DNA of 32,020 bases from Candidatus Gastranaerophilales bacterium (GCA_944322555.1 CALUPJ010000029.1:1-32020), one strand, 5' to 3'. Numbered from the stretch's first letter, positions 14,981 to 24,291 are shown. The notes: a model not told the origin generated them from the letters alone. Made by a program: numbers and translations.

Positions 14981-16369
14981 ATGGAAACAATTACAAATAA
15001 AACATTGGAGAAACTTAAATATGAGCTCGTACGCGATGGAATTGTTACGTATGAGACACTTGAAAAAGCTGAAGAACTTGCCAATGTTCAGAGAATTAAT
15101 ATAGGGCAGGCATTAATTAATTCCGGCATTTTGGAAGAAAATACCCTGCTTAAGTTTTTGGAAAGCAAACTCCATATTCCGTACGTTAACCTTGAAGATT
15201 ATGAGCCTGATGAAAAGTGCTTTAAATTTATATCATTCGCGGATGCAAGAAGATACGGGATTATTCCGCTTTTTAAAATTGAAGATGTTCTGACTGTTGC
15301 AATGGCTGATCCTCTGGACTTATTTGCAATAGATAAAATTATTGAAACGGCGGAATGTTCAATAGAACCTGTTATTGCATCTGAAGCCGGCATAATGAAA
15401 AAAATTGATGAATATTATAAAGTTGCGGATACGGTAGACAGCATAACACTTACATCCGAAGAGGACGAAGATTTTGACTGGACGGAAGAGCTGCATAAAG
15501 AAGAAGCCGGAGAAGAACATATCCAGCGCGTTATAAGAGCAATTCTAAAACAAGCAATACTTGAAGATGTACATGAACTAAACTTTGAGCAGTCAGAAGA
15601 AGGACTTAGAGTTGTATTCAAGAAAAACGGAGAAATTTTTGATAAAGGAACCGTGCCGGCAATTTTAAATTCAGCATTTGTTTCTAAATTAAAAACTCTT
15701 TCCAATCTTGATGCTTCGGTTTGTGAAATCCCGCAGCTCGGTAAACTTTGTTTTAAAGTGGAAGACACTATGCTTATTGCTTCCGTATCATCTTTTCCGA
15801 CAATTATGGGCGAGAGAATTTCCCTAAAAATTTATAAACCGCCTTTAAAGCTTGAAAAAATTATAACAGATGAAAAACAAAGAAGTACGATAGCTCACGC
15901 TCTTGACAATCCGGGCATAATCCTTGTATGCGGTTCTCCGCTAAGCGGAAAAACTCACATTATATATTCACTGCTTATGGAAGCTGTAAAGTCCGGCAGA
16001 AATATTATGACAATTGAGTCTATTGCAAAGTATGAGCTGAAAGGTGTTAATCAGTGCGAACTAAACGAAAATATCGGATTTAACATGGACAAAGCTTTGA
16101 GATATGTGGAATTCCAGTCGCCTGATATTATTTATCTTGAGGGAGTAAAAACCCGTGATGCTTTTGAATTTTTGTCCGAACTTTATTACAGTGATAAAAT
16201 TGTACTTACCGAGTTTATGGCAAATAATATGACTGATTTAAGACAAAAGCTTGCTTTTGAAGATTTTCAGGCATTTAAATCGCTTATTTCATGTTTGATA
16301 TTTATTCATTCAAAAGACAGTATAGAAGTTTTTGATAAATCTACCTTGCAGAAATATCTCGGCGGGTAG
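14981..16369 (+). CDS. GspE/PilB-like ATPase with MshEN domain and degenerate catalytic motifs
   Basis: The 462-residue protein has an N-terminal MshEN/GspE-N domain (about 15-145), a family in which some members bind cyclic di-GMP. The rest resembles type II secretion and type IV pilus ATPases. Walker A is intact in form (G-S-P-L-S-G-K-T, 318-325). The Asp box reads TIESI where TIEDP is usual. The Walker B region reads DIIYLEGVKTRD in place of the usual VGEIRD. The His box reads LTEFMANNM and lacks His. The four-Cys zinc motif and part of the C-terminal region are missing. It may bind nucleotide but hydrolyse it poorly. AAGGA precedes ATG 14981 by five bases. It follows the CheY-like gene by 43 bases. 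Confidence 0.82.
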   Translation: METITNKTLEKLKYELVRDGIVTYETLEKAEELANVQRINIGQALINSGILEENTLLKFLESKLHIPYVNLEDYEPDEKCFKFISFADARRYGIIPLFKIEDVLTVAMADPLDLFAIDKIIETAECSIEPVIASEAGIMKKIDEYYKVADTVDSITLTSEEDEDFDWTEELHKEEAGEEHIQRVIRAILKQAILEDVHELNFEQSEEGLRVVFKKNGEIFDKGTVPAILNSAFVSKLKTLSNLDASVCEIPQLGKLCFKVEDTMLIASVSSFPTIMGERISLKIYKPPLKLEKIITDEKQRSTIAHALDNPGIILVCGSPLSGKTHIIYSLLMEAVKSGRNIMTIESIAKYELKGVNQCELNENIGFNMDKALRYVEFQSPDIIYLEGVKTRDAFEFLSELYYSDKIVLTEFMANNMTDLRQKLAFEDFQAFKSLISCLIFIHSKDSIEVFDKSTLQKYLGG

Positions 16370-16394
16370 TAAAATAGGGATAAGGAGAAAATTT

Positions 16395-16592
16395 ATGTAT
16401 CAAGTTTATATTGACAAACCTTCATATTTTGAACCTGATATGGCAGGAGAATTTAAGGATTTAGATAGTGCCGAAGCTTTTGCAAAAAAAGAGAAAGCGG
16501 CAGACAGCGAAGTATCATACGAAATAAAAGAAACAAACGGTTGCTTCAACAGCTATGGAGAGCTTATAGCAACGGTTGTAAAACGCGGCTAG
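16395..16592 (+). CDS. hypothetical protein, 65 aa
   Basis: A small acidic protein of 65 residues with no recognised domain. It opens with MYQVYIDKPSYF and ends with YGELIATVVKRG; it has no signal peptide or membrane segment. The start is set by AAGGAG (16382-16387), seven bases before ATG 16395; a longer upstream reading would overlap the ATPase-like gene in another frame. It lies 25 bases after that gene and is probably the last member of its transcript. Seven bases separate it from the convergent rimO. Confidence 0.7.
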   Translation: MYQVYIDKPSYFEPDMAGEFKDLDSAEAFAKKEKAADSEVSYEIKETNGCFNSYGELIATVVKRG

Positions 16593-16593
16593 A

Positions 16594-16612
16594 AGGAGTT
16601 TAAATTTCTCCT
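16594..16612. terminator. small hairpin at the orf65/rimO junction
   Basis: AGGAG (16594-16598) pairs with CTCCT (16608-16612) around TTTAAATTT. It is the only structure between these convergent genes and is weak for a terminator. Confidence 0.25.
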
Positions 16613-17892
16613 GTTAAATCATATTCGGTTGAACCGGTAATCTTTACCATTTCAATATCACCAGGAACAATGTGCTTATCGGTTTTAATACTTACAACAC
16701 CATCTATTTCCGGTGCATCATACTGTGTACGGGCAACAGCTTCACCGTTGTCGGAGAAACATTCAATGATGCATGGCAAAGTTTTACCGATAAAGGATTT
16801 ATTCCTTTTAACAGAAATTTCCTGCTGAATTTCCATAAGTTTTTTATATCTGGCTTTTGCGATTTTAGAACTTACTCTTCCCTGCATATTATAAGAAGGA
16901 GTTCCTTTTTCGCGCGAATATGTAAATACGCCCAGCCTATCAAATTTCATATCTTTGACGAATCTGCATAAATGGTTAAAATGTTCTTCCGTTTCACCGG
17001 GATAACCGACAATAAATGCAGTCCGTATTCCGACTCCGGGAATTCTTTTTCTAATATTTTCAATCATAGGACGATAATCGAAGGCAGGACGGTTCATCAT
17101 CTTCAGCATTTCAGGATGCGAATGCTGAAGCGGAATATCAACATACTTAACAACTTTATCCAGCCTTGCTATAGTATCTAGAAGTTCATCGTTCATCTGT
17201 GCGGGATAAGCATACATTACTCTAATCCAACCCAGATCGTCAATTTTATTCAACTCTTCAAGAAGCTGTGCAAGCATCGGTTTTTTATAAATATCTATTC
17301 CGTAACCGGTTGTGTCCTGTGCAACAAGAATAATTTCTGTAACACCCCTCTTAACCATTTTTTCAGCTTCTTGGACAATATTTTCAATTTTTCTTGAATG
17401 ATAGTTTCCTCTTAAATATGGAATAACACAATATCCGCATCTGTAATTACATCCGTCTGCAATTTTGATATAAGAACTTGCTCCCATTGTTATTTGCTGT
17501 CGTTCAATATTTTCCGGATAAATATACTCGGGGTTTTTATTTACCTCACAAATATATTTATCTTGTTTTAGTATATCAACAATCTTTGTAAAATCAGTAG
17601 TGCCAATTACAGCAGCTATTTCGGGGATTTCTTTTTTCAATTCTTCAGGATGTTTTTGAGAAAGACAGCCCGTTACAATAACTTTTTTGCCCTTATCAAC
17701 AAGCTCCAGAATTGAACGGATTGATTCTCTTTCCGCATCACAGATAAATGAACAGGTATTAACTATTACAGTATCTGTTTCATCTTCATTTAGTGTAATT
17801 TCATAGCCGTTTTCGGCAAGAAGGCCGAGTATTAGTTCGGAATCAACCAGATTTTTTGCACAACCGTGGCTTACAAGAGCAATCTTTTTCAT
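16600..17892 (-). CDS. rimO: ribosomal protein S12 methylthiotransferase RimO
   Basis: This 430-residue radical-SAM enzyme methylthiolates a conserved Asp of ribosomal protein S12. The N-terminal UPF0004 domain holds three Cys for the auxiliary [4Fe-4S] cluster (C11 in SHGCAKN, C47 in NTCSF, C76 in GCLS). The radical-SAM motif is C148-x3-C152-x2-C155 (GCNYRCGYCVIP). A C-terminal TRAM domain starts near residue 365. SHGCAKN and the overall length favour RimO over MiaB. No Shine-Dalgarno exists. TTTACA, 17 bases and TAAAAT (minus strand 17928-17900) end seven bases before the ATG, predicting a leaderless mRNA. Confidence 0.93.
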   Translation of the reverse strand: MKKIALVSHGCAKNLVDSELILGLLAENGYEITLNEDETDTVIVNTCSFICDAERESIRSILELVDKGKKVIVTGCLSQKHPEELKKEIPEIAAVIGTTDFTKIVDILKQDKYICEVNKNPEYIYPENIERQQITMGASSYIKIADGCNYRCGYCVIPYLRGNYHSRKIENIVQEAEKMVKRGVTEIILVAQDTTGYGIDIYKKPMLAQLLEELNKIDDLGWIRVMYAYPAQMNDELLDTIARLDKVVKYVDIPLQHSHPEMLKMMNRPAFDYRPMIENIRKRIPGVGIRTAFIVGYPGETEEHFNHLCRFVKDMKFDRLGVFTYSREKGTPSYNMQGRVSSKIAKARYKKLMEIQQEISVKRNKSFIGKTLPCIIECFSDNGEAVARTQYDAPEIDGVVSIKTDKHIVPGDIEMVKITGSTEYDLTGEI

Positions 17893-17899
17893 AGATTTT

Positions 17900-17928
17900 A
17901 TTTTAGCAAGTATGTAACTTTATGTAAA
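17900..17928 (-). promoter_or_regulatory. promoter giving a leaderless start (rimO)
   Basis: Reading the minus strand, TTTACA (17928-17923) and TAAAAT (17905-17900) are 17 bases apart, and the -10 ends seven bases before the start codon at 17892. Confidence 0.65.
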
Positions 17929-18008
17929 GATTTTTAGTATATAGCGCAAATTAGTATATTTTCTTTCTTTATAATAAATGCTAAAAAGTATGAAAGGCTG
18001 GTAAAAAT

Positions 18009-18434
18009 ATGGAAATTACGGGTATCCAAACTAATTATTTAACAAATTTGCGTGCAAAAAACAAGAATATGATGAAGGAAGCGGCACAATCCGCAGAAAC
18101 AAATACAAAAGATGTGTTATCAAACCCATTAGAAACTGTCGGGCGTTCACAGGTTCAATTTAAAAGCAGACTTGATTCGGAAAGTTTAAATCAGATGGCA
18201 GAAATTGTTGCAAAAATCGATTTAAAAGCTGCTGATATTTCTACCCTAAAGCAGGCACTATCGTCTGCGATGGAAAAACGTAATTTAGCAAATTTCAATG
18301 AAGTTCGAACAAAACTGGGGAATGACTTTGAAGGTTTACTTCAGTTTGTAGTAGAAACAACGGATGAAGCTGCCAGGATAAATCCCAAAGCTGATTTAGA
18401 TAAAATTAATACCGCTATCAGCCTTATTTTTTAA
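18009..18434 (+). CDS. hypothetical protein, 141 aa
   Basis: I do not recognise the family. The protein is soluble, rich in Lys, Asn and Ala, and looks helical throughout. It opens with MEITGIQTNYLTNLRAKN and has a middle block of alternating charged and small residues (AEIVAKIDLKAADISTLKQ), possibly a short coiled coil. A TATAAT lies about 30 bases upstream (17971-17976). AAAGG (17992-17996) is rather far from the ATG for a ribosome site, so the start is moderately sure. Its last 11 bases overlap the convergent membrane-protein gene. Confidence 0.65.
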   Translation: MEITGIQTNYLTNLRAKNKNMMKEAAQSAETNTKDVLSNPLETVGRSQVQFKSRLDSESLNQMAEIVAKIDLKAADISTLKQALSSAMEKRNLANFNEVRTKLGNDFEGLLQFVVETTDEAARINPKADLDKINTAISLIF

Positions 18435-18762
18435 AGATAAAAAATACCGCTAATATTATAAATATAAATCCGATTAAATAGTTCCATTTAAACTCTTCTT
18501 TAAGATACCATACGGAGAAGAATGCAAAAACGGTGAGTGTAATTACTTCCTGTATAGTTTTAAGCTGTACGGCATTATAGCAATTATATCCTATTCTGTT
18601 TGCCGGTACCTGAAAGCAATATTCAAAAAACGCTATTCCCCAGCTTGCCAGTACTACTATAACCAGCGGCAGACTTCTGAACCTAAGGTGTCCGTACCAG
18701 GCAAAGGTCATAAAAATATTTGAAATTAATAACAGGATTATTGGTGCAATATGTCTGAACAT
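18424..18762 (-). CDS. DUF486 (DMT superfamily) small membrane protein
   Basis: The 112-residue product has four predicted membrane helices (about 5-22, 31-50, 68-86, 92-110). It matches the DUF486 family of the drug/metabolite transporter superfamily: AWYGHLRF, ASWGIAFFEYCFQVPANRIGY and LKTIQEVITL are typical blocks. Substrate and direction of transport are unknown. It has no Shine-Dalgarno. TG-A-TACAAT (minus strand 18777-18769) ends six bases before ATG, so the transcript is predicted to be leaderless. It overlaps the convergent gene at 18424-18434. Confidence 0.85.
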   Translation of the reverse strand: MFRHIAPIILLLISNIFMTFAWYGHLRFRSLPLVIVVLASWGIAFFEYCFQVPANRIGYNCYNAVQLKTIQEVITLTVFAFFSVWYLKEEFKWNYLIGFIFIILAVFFIFKK

Positions 18763-18768
18763 AGCCTG

Positions 18769-18777
18769 ATTGTATCA
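18769..18777 (-). promoter_or_regulatory. extended -10 promoter giving a leaderless start (DUF486 gene)
   Basis: TG-A-TACAAT on the minus strand ends six bases before the ATG at 18762. The upstream -35 is poor, which fits an extended -10 promoter. The remaining bases to 18826 hold nothing else I recognise. Confidence 0.55.
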
Positions 18778-18826
18778 CAAAAAATAAATTCAGCATTCAT
18801 CCGGCGGAACTATCGTAACCTGTTTG

Positions 18827-19840
18827 TTAAATAATCTCTTTTCCTACAATCGGTGCAATTTGTTTAATTTGTTTATATAACAAATCATACTGCCAAGGAT
18901 AAAGTGATTGCGCTCCGTCGCATACAGCTCTGTCAGGATCGTAATGTACTTCAATAATTAAACCGTCGCATCCTGCTGCAACCGCTGCGCGTGACATTGG
19001 TTCAACTTTGTCTCTCAATCCCGTTGCATGGGAAGGATCAACAATAATCGGGAGGTGGCTCAATTTTTTTATAACGGGAATTGATGTTAAATCGAGTGTG
19101 TTTCTTGTATATTTTTCAAAAGTTCTTATACCGCGTTCACACAAAATTACCTGATTATTTCCGCCTGCCATAATATATTCCGCAGACATGAGCCATTCTT
19201 CATAAGTCGATGACAAACCTCTTTTCAAAATAACCGGTTTATGCGCATGTCCGAGTTCTTTTAACAGATTAAAATTCTGCATATTTCTGGCGCCTACCTG
19301 CAAAATATCCACGTATTTTTCAAACATTTCAAGCTGGGAAACTTCCATAATTTCGGATGTAACCGCCATACCATGGTTATCCGCTACGCTTCTGATAATT
19401 TTAAGTCCTTCTTCCCCGAGGCCCTGAAAAGCATACGGACTTGTGCGCGGCTTAAAAGCTCCGCCTCTTATGATTTTGACATTTGATTCTTCAAGCTCCT
19501 GTGCAGTTTCATCCATCTGGTCATAAGATTCAATTGTACAAGGTCCCGCAATAAGACCTGTATATTTATCTCCAAACTTTACTCCATTTACTTCCACAAC
19601 GGTATCTTTGCCCTGACAGGCACGGGCAGCAAGCTTATAATTTGTCGTAAGTCTGATAACCTCATCGACACCGTGTAAAAGTTCAAAATCCCTCTGGTCA
19701 ACTTCTTTTACGCCTATTGCATGTACAACCGTGCGTGCTTCTCCATGGGATACACGGGCTTCAAACCCTTTCGATTCGATAAACATTGCGACGCGCTGTA
19801 TGTCTTTTTCGCTTGCGTGGCTGTTCATTACAACTAGCAT
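18827..19840 (-). CDS. aroF: DAHP synthase, class I-beta with N-terminal regulatory domain
   Basis: The 337-residue enzyme condenses phosphoenolpyruvate and erythrose-4-phosphate to DAHP, the first step of the shikimate pathway. Residues 1-70 form the ferredoxin-like regulatory domain seen in Thermotoga-type enzymes ([17 protein letters not shown]), which can mediate aromatic amino-acid feedback. The barrel carries [45 protein letters not shown] and IVDPSHATG. The ATG at 19840 lies eight bases from GGAGG. Another ATG six bases upstream is only two bases from it, so 19840 is preferred. It diverges from the PFL-family gene. Confidence 0.93.
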   Translation of the reverse strand: MLVVMNSHASEKDIQRVAMFIESKGFEARVSHGEARTVVHAIGVKEVDQRDFELLHGVDEVIRLTTNYKLAARACQGKDTVVEVNGVKFGDKYTGLIAGPCTIESYDQMDETAQELEESNVKIIRGGAFKPRTSPYAFQGLGEEGLKIIRSVADNHGMAVTSEIMEVSQLEMFEKYVDILQVGARNMQNFNLLKELGHAHKPVILKRGLSSTYEEWLMSAEYIMAGGNNQVILCERGIRTFEKYTRNTLDLTSIPVIKKLSHLPIIVDPSHATGLRDKVEPMSRAAVAAGCDGLIIEVHYDPDRAVCDGAQSLYPWQYDLLYKQIKQIAPIVGKEII

Positions 19841-19886
19841 ATTCATTACCTCCGGTATTCCGATTATACACAAAAAAGGAATTATG

Positions 19887-19895
19887 TGGTATACT
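19887..19895 (+). promoter_or_regulatory. extended -10 promoter of the PFL-family gene
   Basis: TG-G-TATACT ends 10 bases before ATG 19906. With a start site seven bases downstream, the leader would be only three or four bases long, and no Shine-Dalgarno is present. Confidence 0.5.
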
Positions 19896-19905
19896 TAGAG
19901 CAATT

Positions 19906-21273
19906 ATGACCGTTTTTGATGAAGATTTAATTCTTGAAACAATAAATATGATAAAGCTTCACAACTTTGACATAAGAACAGTGACGCTTACAATAAGTTT
20001 GCGAGACTGTCTGAGCGAAGATGTCAGCCGCGTCTGTGATAAAATCAGATTTAAATTGGACAAATATGCGGGAAATCTTGTTAAATATGCAAATGATATA
20101 GAAAATGATTATTCAATTCCGATAGTAAACAAGCGTATCGCCGTGACTCCGATATCTTTAATAGGAGAATCCTGTAAACACAAAGATTATATAAAAATTG
20201 CAAAAACACTTGATGAATCTGCCCAAAACCTCGGTATAGATTTTATAGGCGGTTATTCGGCTCTTGTAGAAAAAGGTTTCACACAGGGTGATTTGGGGCT
20301 GATAGAAGCAATTCCCGAAGCTCTGGCTTCTACAGAAAGGCTCTGCTCTTCGGTTAATGCGGCAAGTTCAAAAGCCGGTATAAATATGGATGCAGTTCTC
20401 AAAATGGCAGATACAATTAAACATTCGGCTGAACTGACTTCTGATAAAGACGGAATCGGTGCTGCAAAACTCGTAGTATTTTGTAATTCCGTCAGTGATA
20501 ATCCGTTTATGGCAGGAGCATATTGCGGATATGGAGAGCCTGAGTGTGCCTTAAACATAGGAGTTTCAGGGCCGGGAGTCGTAAGAGCTTCTATTGCGGA
20601 CTTGCATAAAGATGCTGATTTAGGAGTTCTGTCAAATAAAATTAAACAAACCGCATATAAAATTACGGCAGCCGGAGAGCTTGTCGGGCGCAAACTCGCA
20701 GATAAATTGAACATACCCTTCGGTATAATTGATTTGTCTCTTGCTCCCACGCCGGAAGTCGGAGACAGTGTTGCACAAATCTTTCAGGCAATGGGGCTTG
20801 AACATGCCGGAGCACACGGAACTACAGCGGCTCTTGCAATGCTTAATGATGCTGTTAAAAAAGGCGGTATTATGGCAAGTTCCTATGTCGGCGGGCTCTC
20901 AGGCGCGTTTATTCCGGTATCGGAAGATGCGGGAATGATTGAAGCCGCCGGAAAAGGATATTTAACTTTTGATAAGCTGGAAGCAATGACAAGTGTTTGT
21001 TCTGTCGGGCTTGATATGATTGCGGTGCCGGGAGATACTCCGGCTTCAGCAATAGCAGGTATGATTGCTGATGAAATGGCTATCGGCATGATTAATAAAA
21101 AAACAACAGCCGTCAGAATTATTCCGGCACCCGGTAAAAAAGCCGGTGATAAGGTTGTTTTCGGAGGGCTTTTGGGAGAAGCCCCGGTTATGAAAACCAA
21201 TAATCTTTCATCTGCGGCTTTTGTACAGAGAGGCGGACGCATTCCGGCTCCTATTCACAGTTTAAATAATTAA
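19906..21273 (+). CDS. PFL family protein (UPF0210/DUF711)
   Basis: The 455-residue product matches the UPF0210/DUF711 family, whose biochemical role is unknown; its database name refers to structural likeness to pyruvate formate-lyase. Typical blocks are [57 protein letters not shown] and [13 protein letters not shown], ending in [24 protein letters not shown]. Elsewhere it is often paired with a small ACT-domain protein (UPF0237); none is seen here. ATG 19906 matches the family start; an in-frame upstream extension would run through the promoter and the aroF start. A 107-residue gene follows after 11 bases. Confidence 0.92.
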   Translation: MTVFDEDLILETINMIKLHNFDIRTVTLTISLRDCLSEDVSRVCDKIRFKLDKYAGNLVKYANDIENDYSIPIVNKRIAVTPISLIGESCKHKDYIKIAKTLDESAQNLGIDFIGGYSALVEKGFTQGDLGLIEAIPEALASTERLCSSVNAASSKAGINMDAVLKMADTIKHSAELTSDKDGIGAAKLVVFCNSVSDNPFMAGAYCGYGEPECALNIGVSGPGVVRASIADLHKDADLGVLSNKIKQTAYKITAAGELVGRKLADKLNIPFGIIDLSLAPTPEVGDSVAQIFQAMGLEHAGAHGTTAALAMLNDAVKKGGIMASSYVGGLSGAFIPVSEDAGMIEAAGKGYLTFDKLEAMTSVCSVGLDMIAVPGDTPASAIAGMIADEMAIGMINKKTTAVRIIPAPGKKAGDKVVFGGLLGEAPVMKTNNLSSAAFVQRGGRIPAPIHSLNN

Positions 21274-21284
21274 GGACAGTAAAA

Positions 21285-21608
21285 ATGGCGACATTCAAAG
21301 ATATGGAAGACAGTTTAAAAAGTTTTGTTATACAGGAACAATCGGACGCTCACAACGTAAGAAGCGTTAATACCGCAAAATATAACAACATTAAAATATG
21401 GATGGATTTATCAAAATATGTACAACCGCACTTTTTTGTAAGAATATCTATTTCAGAGGCCGTTTTTGCACTTAATGACTGTTCTAAAATTAATGGCGGT
21501 CTTGGTTATGAAGAACGATTTATAATTAAATGGTTTGGGAGAATGGGAGTAAAAGAGAAGCTTCTTGAGCTCTGGAGCAATGCGGAAAAGAATAAAGAAG
21601 ACAGATAA
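21285..21608 (+). CDS. hypothetical protein, 107 aa
   Basis: I do not recognise the family. The product is soluble, with a middle block KIWMDLSKYVQPHFFVRISISEAVFAL and a C-terminal FIIKWFGRMGVKEKLLELW. AAGGA overlaps the stop codon of the PFL-family gene and lies eight bases before ATG 21285. The two are therefore one transcript and may act together. The HxlR gene follows after 39 bases with its own TAAAAT box (21621-21626). Confidence 0.7.
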   Translation: MATFKDMEDSLKSFVIQEQSDAHNVRSVNTAKYNNIKIWMDLSKYVQPHFFVRISISEAVFALNDCSKINGGLGYEERFIIKWFGRMGVKEKLLELWSNAEKNKEDR

Positions 21609-21647
21609 TTCTGAATATGTTAAAATAAAAATATTATTGAGGGAGTT

Positions 21648-21986
21648 ATGGAATATAAAGATTTGGCAGTTAATCCCGTAAGTGTTGTTTTACAGCTTGT
21701 GGGTGCGAAATGGAAAATCTTAATAATAAAAGAACTCTTAAAAAAAGAAATGAGATTTGTTGAATTGAAAAAAAATCTCGGCTGTACGGCAAAAGTCTTG
21801 ACGGCTTGTCTTAAGGAGATGGAGGAAGACGGACTCGTTATAAGAGAAGAGTATGATATTCTTCCGCCGAAAGTGGAATATTATTTAACAGATATCGGTT
21901 ATACTTTGAGACCTGTAATTGATGCAATGCAAAAATGGGGCAAGGAATACAAAAGATACAGAAAACTGTTGGAAAGGGTGAAATAA
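21648..21986 (+). CDS. HxlR-type transcriptional regulator
   Basis: This 112-residue winged-helix protein has the HxlR pattern: VSVVLQLVGAKWKILIIKELL (helix 1-2), a recognition helix around CTAKVLTACLKEMEEDGLV and the wing with YYLTDIGYTLRPVI. HxlR proteins are small DNA-binding regulators that often control neighbouring detoxification or aldehyde genes; some sense redox state through a Cys near the N-terminus. The only Cys pair here lies in the recognition region (GCTAKVLTAC). GAGGGAG precedes ATG 21648. Its TAA overlaps the ATG of the next gene by one base, so it probably regulates its own operon with that hydrolase. Confidence 0.9.
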   Translation: MEYKDLAVNPVSVVLQLVGAKWKILIIKELLKKEMRFVELKKNLGCTAKVLTACLKEMEEDGLVIREEYDILPPKVEYYLTDIGYTLRPVIDAMQKWGKEYKRYRKLLERVK

Positions 21987-22636
21987 TGGAAATCAGATAT
22001 TTAGGACACAGTGCATTTGAAATTGAAACAGAAGGAAAGAAGTTTTTAATAGATCCGTTTCTTGCGGCTGCACCTTTGTATAAAGCGGAAAACATAAGTG
22101 ATATCTTTGTAACACACGCTCACGGAGACCATTTAGGGAGTGCCGTTGAGATTTCAAAAGCTGCTAATGCTCCAATAACGGCAATCTATGAGCTTGCAAA
22201 TTATTGTGCGAAAAAAGGTGTTTTAACAAATGACATAGGTTTAGGCTCCTGGAGAGAATACAGCTGGGGGCGGGCTGTTGCTGTTCCGGCTTTTCATTCA
22301 AGTTCAACGCCTGATGGGATATACGGCGGATGTCCCTGCGGTTTTGTATTTGAATTAGAAGGCCGTACGCTCTATCATGCGGGTGATACATCTTTAAATA
22401 ACGAAATGAAAATGATAGGAGAGGTTTATCAACCGGATATTGCAATGCTTCCTGTCGGAGGCAAATATACAATGGATATAGAACATGCCGTGAAAGCAGC
22501 CGAGTGGTTAGGAGCAAGTGAAATTATTCCGATGCATTATAATACGTTTGATGCTATAAATGTTGACATTTCAGACTTTGAACGTCAGATAAGAGAAATC
22601 GGAAAGGTTCCCAGAGTTTTGAAAATATTTAACTAA
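21986..22636 (+). CDS. UPF0173 metal-dependent hydrolase (metallo-beta-lactamase fold)
   Basis: The 216-residue enzyme has the MBL fold of the UPF0173 family. Its opening MEIRYLGHSAFEIETEGKKF is typical, and metal ligands lie in THAHGDHLG, FHSSSTPDG, YHAGDTS and MHYNTFD. The physiological substrate is unknown. I place the start at ATG 21986, which shares its A with the last base of the HxlR stop codon and fits the family start; an upstream extension would run inside the HxlR gene. Its 3' end overlaps the convergent TPR gene by four bases. Confidence 0.92.
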   Translation: MEIRYLGHSAFEIETEGKKFLIDPFLAAAPLYKAENISDIFVTHAHGDHLGSAVEISKAANAPITAIYELANYCAKKGVLTNDIGLGSWREYSWGRAVAVPAFHSSSTPDGIYGGCPCGFVFELEGRTLYHAGDTSLNNEMKMIGEVYQPDIAMLPVGGKYTMDIEHAVKAAEWLGASEIIPMHYNTFDAINVDISDFERQIREIGKVPRVLKIFN

Positions 22637-24291
22637 CCTTCAACGGATGCGAGCAGGGCATTTATTTCCGAAATCAAATCGTCGTTATGAGTTTTGACAG
22701 CATTAACCATGGCTTTTTTTAATAAAGATTTTGCCTTATTCGGGCTGTTAAAATCTATCATTATTTGTGCTGCGGATTTATAGTTTATGGCAATTTCTTC
22801 AACCGAGTTTGATTTTTCGTAATTCTTAACAGCCTCCGCATAGTATTTAAGAGCTTTGTCATTTTTCTTAAATTGTACACACGCATCTGCCGTATTGGAA
22901 AGAACGTAACCTTTCATTGAACAATCTGTTGTCTGCTCGATAAGCTTACGCGCTACATCATAATATTCAAAAGCATTGTTGTCATATTTGTCTGTAAAAA
23001 TATTTGCCATTCTTGTCAGAGAATCAGATTGCCCGATTAAGTCGTCAGATTTTCCCGCATAGGAAATTGAAGTCAAATAGTGATTTAAAGCAGGTTCAAT
23101 TTCATTTACGTCATCGTATATCTGCGCCATTGAAAAATGTGCTCTTGATTTTACGTTGACGTCGGTTGTATATTGTAAAGATTTATTATAACTGTTTAAT
23201 GCCTGAACAAAATGGTCGTTATCATCATATATCTTGCCTATTTCAAGGCAAATTCTTGATTGCGTTTCATTATCTTTAAGTTCTGCGGCTCTTGTAAAAG
23301 CTTCTTTAAACATTTGCATGGCTTTCTGCGGATTATTGGAAAAAGCCTGTTTTTTAGCTTCCACAAATAAAGATTTCAGTTTTGTATCCTGCGGAATTAT
23401 AGTAATATTTGGTTTTTTTGAAATAGTTTGTTTTGCCTGTTCAAACTCTTCTTCAATAGTCAGTTCTTCCGGTTCAAACTCAATTATTTCCTTCGGTTGT
23501 ACGTGAGTTTCCGCGGAAGAAGAAAATGCATTTTGTTCCGTCTCAGCAGTGATTTCCGGTTTCGGTTCTGCCTGCTTTTCTTCCCTGTCAGGGAATTTGA
23601 CCAGAAAATTCGGATTTATCTCTTCTTCATTATAACTGTAATTTATTCTTTGAAGGAAAAGTGCATCAAGCCAGTTCTGTACAACTTTGGACTCTTTATT
23701 TAGAGTTTCGGAAATATATTTATCCAAAAGTGAAGCCGCAATTTTCAGATTGCTCTGAATAAGATTTACCTGCGGTTTTTCTTCTCTTACCAGCTGTTCA
23801 ACTATTTGCAGATAATTATTGACCTGTTCTTCTATATCTGCAGGAGTTGCAATTGCCTTTATTGTATTTCTGAAATCCTTCAAAATCTGTGCAATATTAA
23901 CCTTATTGCTTCTTTGATTTTTAGCAGCCTGAGGAGGTACAGCATTGTTTTGAGGTTCAATAGGCTGATACCCTGCTTGTACGGCCTGATATTGCATAGG
24001 ATTTACCTGATGCGGGTTATACATAACAGGCGGCGGGGTGTGAACCTGATACGTTTGTTTTTGAGGATAAGCATTATTTGCAGGGGAATAGACCGGCTGA
24101 CGGACAGCCCCCTGCGCCTGAATATCTTCCGCACGTCCACGTGCGATTACCTGACGGTGCTGTTGCTGCTGTTGGTCACGGGCATCACCGTTATGGCCGT
24201 CTTTATCAAGGCCTTCGTTTCCTGCATTATAATTGCCTGTTTCCCTCTGCGGATAGGGACGCGGGCGTATTGTGTTCATTGTATTAAACAA
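22633..24291 (-). CDS. TPR-repeat protein with a Gln/Pro-rich N-terminus
   Basis: The 552-residue protein has an unstructured N-terminal third rich in Q, N, P and Y, including a QQQQQ run near residue 40 and many QP/PQ pairs. A charged Glu-rich linker follows to about 300. The C-terminal half holds about six tetratricopeptide repeats (FVQALNSYNKSLQYT, EPALNHYLTSISYAG, DKALKYYAEAVKNYE). It has no signal peptide or membrane helix, so a cytoplasmic scaffold is likely. The partner is unknown. The start is TTG 24291, nine bases after AAGGA. ATG 24279 is possible but lies 21 bases away. It diverges from coaBC. Confidence 0.82.
   Translation of the reverse strand: MFNTMNTIRPRPYPQRETGNYNAGNEGLDKDGHNGDARDQQQQQHRQVIARGRAEDIQAQGAVRQPVYSPANNAYPQKQTYQVHTPPPVMYNPHQVNPMQYQAVQAGYQPIEPQNNAVPPQAAKNQRSNKVNIAQILKDFRNTIKAIATPADIEEQVNNYLQIVEQLVREEKPQVNLIQSNLKIAASLLDKYISETLNKESKVVQNWLDALFLQRINYSYNEEEINPNFLVKFPDREEKQAEPKPEITAETEQNAFSSSAETHVQPKEIIEFEPEELTIEEEFEQAKQTISKKPNITIIPQDTKLKSLFVEAKKQAFSNNPQKAMQMFKEAFTRAAELKDNETQSRICLEIGKIYDDNDHFVQALNSYNKSLQYTTDVNVKSRAHFSMAQIYDDVNEIEPALNHYLTSISYAGKSDDLIGQSDSLTRMANIFTDKYDNNAFEYYDVARKLIEQTTDCSMKGYVLSNTADACVQFKKNDKALKYYAEAVKNYEKSNSVEEIAINYKSAAQIMIDFNSPNKAKSLLKKAMVNAVKTHNDDLISEINALLASVEG

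Noticed and set aside
20253-20750. Minus-strand ORF of 165 codons inside the PFL-family gene
   Set aside because: Shadow of a conserved protein; no start signals and biased composition.
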